A DNA stretch of 64,000 bases from Fastidiosipila sanguinis (lineage in GTDB: Bacteria; Bacillota; Clostridia; Saccharofermentanales; Fastidiosipilaceae): the NCBI RefSeq assembly GCF_002998295.1, contig NZ_CP027226.1:62001-126000 (forward strand), given 5' to 3'. A model generated the notes under the pieces. The model was not told the origin of the DNA. It ran no database searches and saw nothing but the letters and a program-made list of their open reading frames with translations. This document shows positions 44,568 to 53,342 of the stretch, piece by piece; position 1 is the first letter of the stretch, and each line of letters begins with the position of its first letter. A program made the translations under genes and the position numbers.

Positions 44568-45363
44568 AAGAATTTATGCGGTAGCTAGAAAAGATGTAAT
44601 GGATGTTATGAATGATAGAGAATCTATGCTCGCAATAACCTTATTTCCATTAATAATGTCAGTCTTAATGCCACTAGTGATTATAATTATTTTCAAGTTT
44701 AGTGGTGAGGTTAATAATGGTGGCGATTTGGACAAGCTTTTAAGTATTTTACCAAATGAAGTTTTGCCCAATGTTGCTGATACTGAAATTAAAATGCTTG
44801 TACTTGCTTTAACCGTATTATTAGCGCCTATATTCTTGATGATCCCAGTTATGATAGCATCGGTAATTGCGTCATATAGTTTCATAGGTGAAAAAGAAAA
44901 TAAAACGCTTGAAGGGCTAATGTACACTCCTCTTACTAATACTGAACTTATTACTGCAAAAGCCTTAGGTAGTTTCGTGCCTTCTATACTAGTGACAGTT
45001 ATAAGTATTTTAATTTATGCAGTACTTGTTAATGTAGCTAGTAGATACTTCATCGGCTATGCGATTAGATTGAATCTTACTTGGTTAGTGATGACAGTCT
45101 TACTAGTTCCTGCAGTTACTATACTTAGTATTTTGTTGGTTATACTAATATCTTTTAAAGTAAAAACAGTCAGAGCAGCTCAGTCAATATCGAGTTTAAT
45201 AGCCTTTCCAATATTGGCCTTGGTAATTTCACAAGTAAGTGGTGTCTTTTATTTTGGTGTTGTTGCCCAGATCATTTTGGCGTCTGTTATTTTACTTATA
45301 GATATTGCTTTATTAATATTTGTGTCCAAGAGAATTAATAGAGAGAAATTCCTCGTTTCCTAG
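44557..45363 (+). CDS. ABC-2 type exporter permease
   Basis: Membrane partner of the preceding ATPase. About six spans are visible, the first at MLAITLFPLIMSVLMPLVIIIIF; the SFIGEKENKTLEGLMYTPLTNTELITAK segment is the cytoplasmic loop typical of ABC-2/NatB-like permeases. I start at ATG 44557 (268 residues) because GAGGAGG at 44544-44550 lies 6 bases upstream. An in-frame ATG at 44518 lacks a ribosome site and would prepend hydrophilic residues. Overlap with the ATPase gene suggests coupled translation. Substrate not predictable. Confidence 0.88.
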   Translation: MNFKRIYAVARKDVMDVMNDRESMLAITLFPLIMSVLMPLVIIIIFKFSGEVNNGGDLDKLLSILPNEVLPNVADTEIKMLVLALTVLLAPIFLMIPVMIASVIASYSFIGEKENKTLEGLMYTPLTNTELITAKALGSFVPSILVTVISILIYAVLVNVASRYFIGYAIRLNLTWLVMTVLLVPAVTILSILLVILISFKVKTVRAAQSISSLIAFPILALVISQVSGVFYFGVVAQIILASVILLIDIALLIFVSKRINREKFLVS

Positions 45364-45537
45364 TCGAGGATAAAGCTTGATATTTACTATGGCTATCGTA
45401 AAAATTTTACAAATGGATAATATATTTTTGCATTGCAGTGATGTAAAATTACTTTAACTTGAAATGTGGAGGCTAAGTTTTAACTATTAGTCTTTACATA
45501 CAAGGTCAAGTTAGATTTTAACAGGGGTGTTTGAGGG

Positions 45538-46395
45538 ATGCTTGACCAATCGGATAATACAATTATTAAAGTGAAAAACCTACATAAGCTTTATAAAGTA
45601 GGTACGCAATATGTTCACGCTTTGGCTGGGGTTAGTTTTGAAGTTGAACGTGGTGAGTTTTGCGCAATTGTCGGAACTAGTGGTTCAGGTAAGTCTACTT
45701 TGCTTAATATGTTGGCAGGTTTAGAACCGCCTAGCAAAGGCGAGATTATCATTGGAAATAAGGCCATTGTGGGTCTTAGCGAAAGTGATCTCGTTAAATT
45801 TAGACGTGAAAATGTTGGTTTTATTTTTCAATCTTTTAATCTAATTCAAACAATGAATTGCATTGAGAATGTGGCTTTGCCTCTAACCTTTAGAGGAGAA
45901 AGTCGAGCTAAGCGTGAAAAAATAGCCTTAAGAATTCTCAAAAGTTTGGGCCTTTATGAGCACCGTTATCACAAGGCTAATGAGCTTTCTGGTGGTCAGC
46001 AACAGCGTGTCGGCATTGCAAGAGCTTTAGCAGTTAAGCCGGAAATTATTTTCGCCGATGAGCCGACAGGAAACCTAGATTCCAAGACGAGCATGTCCAC
46101 AATGGAGCTTATTCGAAAAATTGTTAAGAAGCAGAATCAGACTTTAATTATGGTTACACACGATGACAACCTAGCACAATATGCGGATAGGATTTTTAGA
46201 ATTAGTGATGGGAAAATCATAGGCATTGAACAAGGCTCGAAGAGATACGAACTAATAAATGAAGATGAGAATGGATCCAATGCAGACAGTAAGGGGTCTG
46301 AAACAGTTGAAGATACAAAAACAACTGAAGAAGTGAAAGTAACACAACAAACAAAAGAAAACGAACCAGTTGAACTGAAAGGACAGGGGGAGTAG
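45538..46395 (+). CDS. MacB/LolD-like ABC ATPase with acidic tail
   Basis: The ATPase of a MacB-type mechanotransmission ABC system, 285 residues. Walker A is GTSGSGKST with Lys52, the signature LSGGQQQRVGIARAL, Walker B IIFADEPTGNLD. After the ATPase core (to about 230) comes a 50-residue hydrophilic tail rich in Glu, Thr, Lys and Ser that most LolD/MacB ATPases lack. AGGGGTG precedes the ATG. It is followed after 3 bases by a CARDB-like surface protein and then by the FtsX-type permease, which together form one complex by context. Confidence 0.9.
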   Translation: MLDQSDNTIIKVKNLHKLYKVGTQYVHALAGVSFEVERGEFCAIVGTSGSGKSTLLNMLAGLEPPSKGEIIIGNKAIVGLSESDLVKFRRENVGFIFQSFNLIQTMNCIENVALPLTFRGESRAKREKIALRILKSLGLYEHRYHKANELSGGQQQRVGIARALAVKPEIIFADEPTGNLDSKTSMSTMELIRKIVKKQNQTLIMVTHDDNLAQYADRIFRISDGKIIGIEQGSKRYELINEDENGSNADSKGSETVEDTKTTEEVKVTQQTKENEPVELKGQGE

Positions 46396-46398
46396 GAA

Positions 46399-48042
46399 AT
46401 GAGAAAGAATATAAAAAATAAAATTGTGGCTCTAAGCTTGCTTATGGGTATGTCTCTAATGCTAAATGTACTAGTTCCAACTACAAGATTAGTAGCTGAG
46501 GGTACAGAGTCAAATGAATCTACTAGTACTGAACAATCTAGTCAAGAGTCAAGCACTGAAGAAACAACAAAGAAAACAGAGGCAAGCAAGTCAACAGAAA
46601 CCACAAAACCATCTAATACAGATGCAGGAAGTTTCATTTTAATAGCTGACAAAGAGATCCCAAAACTAGATGCAGGTTCTAAATTTAAGTTGAGAGTCCC
46701 TTTAGTGAACTGGGGCGCAGTCAATGCTAAGAATATTAAAGTAAGATTAGATCTTGCAGAGAAAGCAGAAGATTTTCCTTTTGAGATTGAAAAAAGCGAG
46801 TATCTAGCAACTAATAAATCACAACTTGAAACTATAGAAAAATACAATAAAGAAGAAGTTGAAGCTAAGACTAAATATTTCGACTTTGGTGAATTGACTG
46901 TGAGAAAAAATTTAAAGAGTGGCTACTATAGAGTTCCTCTTAAAATTTATTTCAATGATGATTCCAGCGAGGTAAAAGAAGTAATTAGATATTACTTTAT
47001 TAAAGTTCAGGGTGATGGGGCCATAGATGATAACAAGGCACCTAAACCAGAAGACCAGCTTCCACCTAGTGATGGTGGTTATGTACCGAGCTTACCACAA
47101 CCTGAACCTGATTATCCTGCTCCAAATCCAGGCGGTGGAGACGAGCCAGGCAAAACATCTACCCCAAGAGTTATGGTCGCAGGTTTTACCACCTCACCAG
47201 AAAAGATAAAAGGTGGAGAAAACTTTACCCTTAAATTGCAACTTAGAAACACTTCAAAAACAACCGCAGTTAAAAACATTCGTTTAGTACTAGGTTTGGG
47301 AGAAGATAAAGCCAGCTTTATCCCACTATCAGGTTCATCCTCTGTTTTTGTTGAGCAAGTTAATGCGAACAGCACAGTAGAAGTGCCTATTGGCTTAAAG
47401 GCTTCACCATTGATGGAACAAAAATCTTATCCCGTAAGTGTAGCCATAGAGTATGAAGATGCCAATGGTGCATCCTTTAGTACTAATGAAAGCGTAACTT
47501 TGCAGGTTTACCAAGATCCTGTCGTTGAATTTACTGGATTGCAGATTTTGCCTAGCCCAATGACAGTTGATAATCCATCTAATATTACTTTGACCGTAAT
47601 TAATAAGGGTAAAAGTACCTTGTACAATACCAGTTTTGGTGTTGAAGAAAATGGTGTCCTAAGTGCCCAAGAGTCATATTTAGGTAATATAGCTCCGGCT
47701 GAAACAAAGAACGTAGACACTATGGTTACACCGGTTAAAATGAGTGAAAATGGCAAAGCTGTTGTGACTTTAACCTTTGAAGATGAGCTGGGTAAGAAAA
47801 CTACAATCAAAAAAGAGATAGATGTAGAAATTTTAGAAGCTATGCCAGAACCAAGCTGGGAAGATCCAGCGACTCCAGAAGAACCTGAACCAGAAACAGG
47901 ATTTAGATTCTGGCCTATAGTGATAGTTATAGTTGTCATAGCTTTGATTGCTTTGCTCATAACATTATTGCTCAGAAGACAAGCGAAAAAACGCAAACAA
48001 GAAGAGTTGGAAGAGATTGAGGATATAGATGAGATTCTCTGA
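46399..48042 (+). CDS. Membrane-anchored CARDB-like extracellular protein
   Basis: A 547-residue cell-surface protein without a firm family name, resembling COG1361/CARDB-type adhesion modules. It has an N-terminal signal sequence (about 1-33), a Ser/Thr/Glu/Lys-rich linker (34-75), a first beta-sandwich repeat (about 75-205), a Pro/Gly-rich linker (210-250), two further repeats (about 255-370 and 375-480, each with N-x-G-K/S-type turns as in VINKGKSTLYN), a second Pro/Glu linker, one membrane span (about 502-525) and a short charged cytoplasmic tail. It lies between a MacB-type ATPase and permease gene, so it probably acts as the extracytoplasmic partner of that system, in place of MacA in Gram-negatives. 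The role is inferred. Confidence 0.75.
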   Translation: MRKNIKNKIVALSLLMGMSLMLNVLVPTTRLVAEGTESNESTSTEQSSQESSTEETTKKTEASKSTETTKPSNTDAGSFILIADKEIPKLDAGSKFKLRVPLVNWGAVNAKNIKVRLDLAEKAEDFPFEIEKSEYLATNKSQLETIEKYNKEEVEAKTKYFDFGELTVRKNLKSGYYRVPLKIYFNDDSSEVKEVIRYYFIKVQGDGAIDDNKAPKPEDQLPPSDGGYVPSLPQPEPDYPAPNPGGGDEPGKTSTPRVMVAGFTTSPEKIKGGENFTLKLQLRNTSKTTAVKNIRLVLGLGEDKASFIPLSGSSSVFVEQVNANSTVEVPIGLKASPLMEQKSYPVSVAIEYEDANGASFSTNESVTLQVYQDPVVEFTGLQILPSPMTVDNPSNITLTVINKGKSTLYNTSFGVEENGVLSAQESYLGNIAPAETKNVDTMVTPVKMSENGKAVVTLTFEDELGKKTTIKKEIDVEILEAMPEPSWEDPATPEEPEPETGFRFWPIVIVIVVIALIALLITLLLRRQAKKRKQEELEEIEDIDEIL

Positions 48043-49429
48043 TTTATTAAAATTAGCATTATCTAACTTAGGTAGACGTAAATTAAGAACTAGTCTCACT
48101 GTTTTGGGAGTCATAATTGGTTGTGCCTCAATTGTAGTCATGCTTTCTATTGCTGCAGGTCAGGAGCAAATGCTTTTGAAACAGATAGAGTCTAGTAGAG
48201 GTCTAACAGAGATTGATGTAAGTAGTTATCAAGATCCTAACAAGAAACCTTCTGGACCTGGTTCAAATGGTCTAGTTAGAGAAGGTACAGGTTTAACCGA
48301 TGCACAAATTGAAGAGTTAAGAACTTGGCAAAATGTGAAGAAAGTGCATCCTGTCCTTACTCATTACATGAATGCTAAAACAGCAACTGGTAGTGAAGCG
48401 TATATTAATTTAATAGCCTATCCATATGAGTATATTCAAGATTTGAAATTAGATTATCTAAAAGGTAGCTTCCCTAAACCTGGCACTAGTCCACGTTCGA
48501 TTTTGCCACTTAGTGCGGGTAAAGATGTGCAAGAGATGTTCTTTGATCCACATGGAAAAGATGGTGGTTATTATGAGTATTATGATAATTTTGGTTTCGA
48601 CAATGAGTCTGAAAAAGTAGATTTATACAATGAGGCTATTTTTGTAACAGTTCAGGAAGAAAGAGAAGAAGATGGTGTAACCATTCCACCAAAAAAATAT
48701 CTTGTTCAAGTTGATGCTATTCACGATACCAAGAATGACTATGAATTGAAATCTAGTTTGATTACAGAAATTGAAGCATTTAAAGCCTTCATGACCCAAG
48801 CCTTTAAGGGAAAAGCCTGGCCAAATCAACCAGCTAGCAAAGATGGCAAGGCTATGGGATCAATTAACTATAATAGCCTAAAAGTTATAAGCAATAGCAT
48901 AGAAGACACAGAGATGTTATTAAAAGATTTAAGAGCTGCAGGATATGAGTGTAACAGCAACTTAGAATTTGTTCAAAGTATGCGTGAAAATATGCGTACC
49001 ATGCAATTGGTTCTAGGTGGAATAGGTGGTGTTGCCTTCCTAGTAGCTGCCATTGGTATTGCTAATACAATGATGATGTCTATTTACGAACGTACCAAAG
49101 AAATCGGTATATTCAAGGTTTTAGGTTGTAGGTTAAGAGATATTTCATACTTGTTCTTATTGGAATCTGCTTTTATAGGATTTATTGGAGGTGTCCTGGG
49201 AGTATTAATTAGTTCAGGAATTTCAATGTTGATAAATAGCGTAGCAAACTCTGGAGGTGCCTTTGAATTTGCGGAGGCTGCTGATGAAATTAGACAAATA
49301 TCAGTTATAAGCCCTCAATTAGCAATAATGGCAATTATTTTCTCCACCTTAATAGGTACAATCTCAGGTCTGATTCCTGCAATTAGAGCCATGAAGTTAT
49401 CACCGTTAAATGCTTTGCGTACCGAATAG
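48029..49429 (+). CDS. MacB/FtsX-type ABC permease
   Basis: The membrane subunit of the MacB-like system, 466 residues. One N-terminal span (RTSLTVLGVIIGCASIVVMLSIAAG) precedes a long extracellular domain (about 45-320), then three C-terminal spans in an FtsX-like domain with TKEIGIFKVLGCRLRDISYLFLLESAFIGFIGG. It ends in PLNALRTE, the usual ending of the family. The ATG lies 14 bases inside the CARDB-like gene, implying coupled translation. Such systems export peptides, lipids or antibiotics, or transmit force to cell-envelope enzymes; which applies here is unknown. Confidence 0.9.
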   Translation: MRFSDLLKLALSNLGRRKLRTSLTVLGVIIGCASIVVMLSIAAGQEQMLLKQIESSRGLTEIDVSSYQDPNKKPSGPGSNGLVREGTGLTDAQIEELRTWQNVKKVHPVLTHYMNAKTATGSEAYINLIAYPYEYIQDLKLDYLKGSFPKPGTSPRSILPLSAGKDVQEMFFDPHGKDGGYYEYYDNFGFDNESEKVDLYNEAIFVTVQEEREEDGVTIPPKKYLVQVDAIHDTKNDYELKSSLITEIEAFKAFMTQAFKGKAWPNQPASKDGKAMGSINYNSLKVISNSIEDTEMLLKDLRAAGYECNSNLEFVQSMRENMRTMQLVLGGIGGVAFLVAAIGIANTMMMSIYERTKEIGIFKVLGCRLRDISYLFLLESAFIGFIGGVLGVLISSGISMLINSVANSGGAFEFAEAADEIRQISVISPQLAIMAIIFSTLIGTISGLIPAIRAMKLSPLNALRTE

Positions 49430-49554
49430 TAAGATTAAATTTTAATTAAGTTATTATTTTTCCAGGAGTAAGTTACAGAGTTTTTCATAAGCTAATGTGA
49501 AAATATATTTGACTTTTGAATGAGAAATTTTGTAACTTAAAAAACGGAGCAGCC

Positions 49555-50274
49555 ATGCTAAAAGACATTAAGAAAAATTTGAAAAAATTAAGAGACCCAG
49601 AGTACAAGGAGTTTCAATCTAAAATTATCCCTAATATTGATAGGGGTAGGATTTTAGGTGTCCGTATGCCTGTTCTACGAAAGTTTGCAAAAGAGAATAT
49701 TCTCAATTCTACAAAAACTAAAACAGAATATTTGATGAGCTTCCCGTATAAATATCATGAAGGCGAAGTTCTTCACATGATGATCTTAGAGAAAGAAAAA
49801 GATATTAATGTAGTCTTTGAAGATCTGGATAAATTCTTACCATATGTAAGTAACTGGGCTGTGTCAGACTATGCTTCTCCAAAAGTTATTCTGGAAGATA
49901 AGACCCTAACACTAGAACAAGTCAAAAAATGGCTGGCTGTAGATCCAAATATTTCTCCATATAAAATTAGATATGCGATCAAGATCTTGAAGGATCATTT
50001 TCTTTCTGAAGATTTTTCGCCAGAATATATTGATTGGGTAGTAGATGTTAAAAGTGATGAGTACTATATAAAAATGATGCAAGCCTGGTTCATAGCGGAA
50101 GCTCTATATAAACAATATGAAGCTGCTATACCAGTTTTACAAGAACGAAAATTAGATGCTCAAACTCACAATCAAGCTATTCAAAAAGCAATTGATAGTC
50201 GTAGAATTGATCATGAAACTAAGAAGTATTTGAGAACACTTAGAGTACCCGGTGGAGTATTGAAAAGAACATAG
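49555..50274 (+). CDS. DNA alkylation repair protein, AlkD-like
   Basis: A HEAT-like-repeat protein of 239 residues similar to the AlkC/AlkD alkylpurine DNA glycosylases, which remove positively charged alkylated bases. Family features are the N-terminal IDRGRILGVRMPVLRKFAKE segment, the SNWAVSDYASPK region and the YKIRYAIKILKDHF helix. I start at ATG 49555, with CGGAG 5 bases upstream; an in-frame TTG at 49516 lacks a ribosome site. Many such proteins in Bacillota are annotated by similarity only, so glycosylase activity is not certain. Confidence 0.85.
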   Translation: MLKDIKKNLKKLRDPEYKEFQSKIIPNIDRGRILGVRMPVLRKFAKENILNSTKTKTEYLMSFPYKYHEGEVLHMMILEKEKDINVVFEDLDKFLPYVSNWAVSDYASPKVILEDKTLTLEQVKKWLAVDPNISPYKIRYAIKILKDHFLSEDFSPEYIDWVVDVKSDEYYIKMMQAWFIAEALYKQYEAAIPVLQERKLDAQTHNQAIQKAIDSRRIDHETKKYLRTLRVPGGVLKRT

Positions 50275-50322
50275 TTAATGAAATTTCTCTTAAGGGTGAA
50301 ATATAGATTGCGCAAAATGAAC

Positions 50323-50353
50323 AAGCAGGATACTTATTAAATATCCTGCTTTT
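50323..50353 (+). terminator. Intrinsic terminator after the AlkD-like gene
   Basis: AGCAGGATA (50324-50332) pairs perfectly with TATCCTGCT (50342-50350), followed by a short T stretch. It lies between convergent genes. Confidence 0.75.
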
Positions 50354-50416
50354 GTTATTCGCTTAATTGTTTATATAAGCTTAATCTGTATAGTTAAGAG
50401 ATATCTTGAAGAGGAA

Positions 50417-51613
50417 TTACTTATCTTTATTTAGATATTCATCTACCAAACTAGCCATAGTCTTTGCTGCAATAATCAAAGCGCCGTCGTCACAATAGAA
50501 GTATGGATTGTGATGTGGAGTCTCTTCTTTACCTTCTGGAGTGCAACCAACGTAAAAGAAAAGTCCGGGAACTTTAAGTGCAAATTCTGCAAAATCTTCC
50601 GAAGGAGCTTGAGGGCCGCAGTGACTGTAATCTTTTAACTCCGGGATTTCAGTTTCTTGCATGACTTTATCCATCATTTGACAGAGTTCTTCATTGTTAT
50701 GTAGGACAGGATAGTCATAGGTGAAAGTTATCTCATAGTCAATGGCGAAACCTGCTTTAATACCCTCAAGTATTCTCTTGATTTCTACTTCTACTTTCTT
50801 TTGAGTTTCAGGGCTCACAGCTCGTAAATCTGCAATGATTTCAACGTGATCGTTTACCGCATTAACTGGACCACGACCGTCTATGGAATTTATTGAAATA
50901 GTTGCCATTTCGAAAGGATCTATTCTTCTTGAGATTACTGATTGAACTTCTGTAATGAAGTAGGCAGAGGCTAGAATCGCATCGTTAGCTAACTGAGGAG
51001 TAGAAGCATGTCCAGCAGTACCTGAAATTGTCAACTTGAAATTTCCACGTCCAGTTTGAGCATTTCCAGGACAAAGTTTAACTTCTCCTAACTTCCCGTT
51101 GGTCATTACGTGTGCTCCAAAAACAGCATCAACTCCGTTCATAACATTATCGTTGACCATTCCAATGGCACCACCAGGAGTGACCTCTTCAGCGTTTTGG
51201 TGGATGATAAGAACTTTACCGTTGAATTCAGATTTTAATTCAATAAGGGATTTGGCTAAAACCATTAAATAAGCAGTATGAGCATCATGTCCACAAGCGT
51301 GCATAACACCAGAGATTTGGGATATATAAGGGACGTTAGTTTTTTCTTGAATTTCTAAAGCATCGAAGTCTGCCCTCAAGGCTACAGTTTTGCCAGGATT
51401 TCCAGAGTCAATTAAGACAGTTAGACCTAGGCCATCACCAACATTTCTGGTGACTTCACAATCAAGATCTTTGTAGTAATTATAAATATACGCTTCTGTT
51501 TCATGCTCTTTCCAAGAGATTTCTGGGTGTTGATGAAGGTGATGTCTAATCTCAATCATTTCATCTTGTTTTTCGTTAATTTTATTAATGAGTTTTTGGC
51601 GAAAACTATTCAT
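50417..51613 (-). CDS. M20 family amidohydrolase
   Basis: A metal-dependent amidohydrolase of peptidase family M20D, such as N-acyl-amino acid or hippurate-type hydrolase. The metal-site motifs MHACGHDAHTA, HQNAEE and the late HHNPYFYCDDGAL are intact, and a dimerisation (lid) domain is inserted between the two halves of the catalytic domain. I start at ATG 51613 (398 residues), which has AAAGGGAAC upstream and gives the family's usual opening before IRHHLHQHPE. An in-frame ATG ten codons earlier (51643) also has a weak AGGTG site. The substrate cannot be told from sequence. Confidence 0.88.
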   Translation of the reverse strand: MNSFRQKLINKINEKQDEMIEIRHHLHQHPEISWKEHETEAYIYNYYKDLDCEVTRNVGDGLGLTVLIDSGNPGKTVALRADFDALEIQEKTNVPYISQISGVMHACGHDAHTAYLMVLAKSLIELKSEFNGKVLIIHQNAEEVTPGGAIGMVNDNVMNGVDAVFGAHVMTNGKLGEVKLCPGNAQTGRGNFKLTISGTAGHASTPQLANDAILASAYFITEVQSVISRRIDPFEMATISINSIDGRGPVNAVNDHVEIIADLRAVSPETQKKVEVEIKRILEGIKAGFAIDYEITFTYDYPVLHNNEELCQMMDKVMQETEIPELKDYSHCGPQAPSEDFAEFALKVPGLFFYVGCTPEGKEETPHHNPYFYCDDGALIIAAKTMASLVDEYLNKDK

Positions 51614-51645
51614 TGCAAGTTCCCTTTCTGCAAATTTTTGCATAA

Positions 51646-51676
51646 AAAATTAGCACCTGTAAAAAGTGCTAATTTT
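51646..51676 (-). terminator. Intrinsic terminator of the small Cys-containing gene
   Basis: AAAATTAGCAC and GTGCTAATTTT pair perfectly over 11 bases around a 9-base loop; on the minus strand a run of T follows. It ends the small gene just before the M20 gene. Confidence 0.8.
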
Positions 51677-51687
51677 ATCTTATTTAA

Positions 51688-51909
51688 TTATTTATCTTCT
51701 TTTTTGCAACAGTGGTCACAAATATCAAATTTCATGTCTTTGTATTTGGCTTTGGCAAACTTCATTGCTTCATCAACATCCTTGAAAAAATCTAAGGTTA
51801 CACAGTTTGCATTTTCTGGTGTATGTGGGCAAATATATTCATGGATTTTGTGAGTTCCATCATTACTTGCGTTCAAATTGTATGTGAATAAAGTCTTTTT
51901 CTTTGTCAT
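51688..51909 (-). CDS. Small Cys-containing protein, unknown
   Basis: A 73-residue hydrophilic protein I do not recognise. Cys27, Cys36, Cys64, Cys67 and Cys68 with nearby His could form a zinc or other metal site (YICPHTPENANC and ICDHCC). The middle is Lys-rich and probably helical (VDEAMKFAKAKYKDMK). I start at ATG 51909, preceded by GGAGGTC; another in-frame ATG at 51924 overlaps that ribosome site. It has its own TATAAT box (51943-51948, minus strand) and terminator, so it is a real, monocistronic gene. No membrane span or signal peptide. Confidence 0.75.
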   Translation of the reverse strand: MTKKKTLFTYNLNASNDGTHKIHEYICPHTPENANCVTLDFFKDVDEAMKFAKAKYKDMKFDICDHCCKKEDK

Positions 51910-51926
51910 AATCTTGACCTCCATAA

Positions 51927-51948
51927 ATATACTGTTGTATATATTATA
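51927..51948 (-). promoter_or_regulatory. Promoter and dyad of the small Cys-containing gene
   Basis: On the minus strand TATAAT (51943-51948) is followed at once by a perfect dyad, ATATAC and GTATAT around four bases (51927-51942), ahead of the GGAGG ribosome site. A repressor bound there would block transcription start. The -35 is weak. Confidence 0.45.
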
Positions 51949-52003
51949 CTACCTTAAAGATAAAAAACTCGTTACTTTTATCTGAATAATTGTCCAGGTA
52001 ATC

Positions 52004-53287
52004 TTATCGGCTTGCTATAGCAGAGAAGCGTTGATACTTTTTCTCGAAGTTTTCTCTATCACAGGTTAAATTAAACTTATCAATAATATTTTCATGCATA
52101 TCCTGAACAACCTCCGCTAAGAAAGCTTTATTTTTATCACTAGCAGAAGTTACTAAAATAATAAATGCATCATAAAGTGTATTCATAATCTCAGAAGTTT
52201 CACCTGCATGATTGTAAATATGGACGAAAGTATCATAGAAATCTTGCTCAAATGACTGTGTAAAATAATAGATTAACCCTTTATCTCCAATATTTTTGAC
52301 GTAGTGATTGCTATCAACTTTAGAGAGTTTACTCATCAACAAACTTAGCTTCCTAATACAATGAGTTGCAGTTGATGGATCTCTGACATCTGAGGAAAGA
52401 GCAGTTATGGTAATTTCGGTCAGTTTATCAAGTCCATATCTATAATCGGTTATGCTGATTTTATTCTCTTGAATATGAAAAATATCATAAATTTCTTTTA
52501 TAACTTTATCGTTTATTAGTTCTGAATCTTTCTTGGTATAAATTCTGGCTAATTCTTCTGACTCTACGATAAATTCACCTCTCTTATGAGATAGATAAAC
52601 TAGACCACTAAAATTCTTAAAAATGTCTCCAGCTTCTGTATAATTAATAGCTTCTAAATATCCGGATTTATTACTGAGTACTGATATATACTGGCTGTTT
52701 TCAAGATCTTTGACATTATACTCACGGTCTCTGTCTTTTAAATCTTCATCGATAACTTTTGAGGTAATATCAGAAATCTCAGTAATTAAATTAGTAACTT
52801 GTAAGCTCTTAATAGTTTCTTGGAAGAAAATTGTTAAATATAAAACACAAAGCAAACCGTATAAGACACCAATATTACCTGCAATTACAGGAGTTTCAGA
52901 GTTATAAGTTTTGGTGAAATTAAGAGCAATAATACTATAGATAAATCCTCCAATAAATGCTCCTAGGACTTTCATAGTAATCTTTTTACTGGCAAAATTT
53001 TCAACCACACGTGGGGTAAAGCTACTACTATAAAAAGTCAGAACAGAGATTATCGTCGTAAAAGTGAAGGTAGCGATTGATAATAATGCTGAGGAAAGTG
53101 ATGATAAAACAGATTGAGCACTCTCAGCAGAAGTGAAAAATGCTTCTGGCAAATATCTATGGTCGATAGTATCACTCGTATCCACTAATAAGACTGCAGT
53201 CAAAAGCACCAACGATAATAAAACATACTGTAAGAAGTAAACCCAAGTACGTTTGTTATATAGGAATATCTTTGCGTTATTTAACAT
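52004..53287 (-). CDS. DUF2254 family membrane protein
   Basis: A predicted membrane protein of 427 residues matching the DUF2254 family. About four spans are in the first 160 residues (beginning WVYFLQYVLLSLVLLTAVLLV); the family's SIATFTFTTIISVLTFYSSSFTPRVV segment follows the first. The rest is a hydrophilic cytoplasmic or extracellular part of about 260 residues. Function of the family is unknown; some members are thought to be channel-like. ATG with GGAG (CCGGAGAAAA) upstream. No clear functional link to its neighbours. Confidence 0.85.
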   Translation of the reverse strand: MLNNAKIFLYNKRTWVYFLQYVLLSLVLLTAVLLVDTSDTIDHRYLPEAFFTSAESAQSVLSSLSSALLSIATFTFTTIISVLTFYSSSFTPRVVENFASKKITMKVLGAFIGGFIYSIIALNFTKTYNSETPVIAGNIGVLYGLLCVLYLTIFFQETIKSLQVTNLITEISDITSKVIDEDLKDRDREYNVKDLENSQYISVLSNKSGYLEAINYTEAGDIFKNFSGLVYLSHKRGEFIVESEELARIYTKKDSELINDKVIKEIYDIFHIQENKISITDYRYGLDKLTEITITALSSDVRDPSTATHCIRKLSLLMSKLSKVDSNHYVKNIGDKGLIYYFTQSFEQDFYDTFVHIYNHAGETSEIMNTLYDAFIILVTSASDKNKAFLAEVVQDMHENIIDKFNLTCDRENFEKKYQRFSAIASR

Positions 53288-53342
53288 TTTTTCTCCGGAT
53301 TCTTTTTGAATTTATTGAAGTTAATTTTCTTGATAGGAAAAC

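Noticed and set aside
44574-44927. 117-residue minus-strand ORF
   Set aside because: Antisense to the ABC-2 permease gene, no ribosome site and no recognisable motif.
47508-48059. 183-residue minus-strand ORF
   Set aside because: It lies antisense within the CARDB-like gene, which has coherent domains, and its translation is low-complexity Ser/Ile/Val-rich without a ribosome site.
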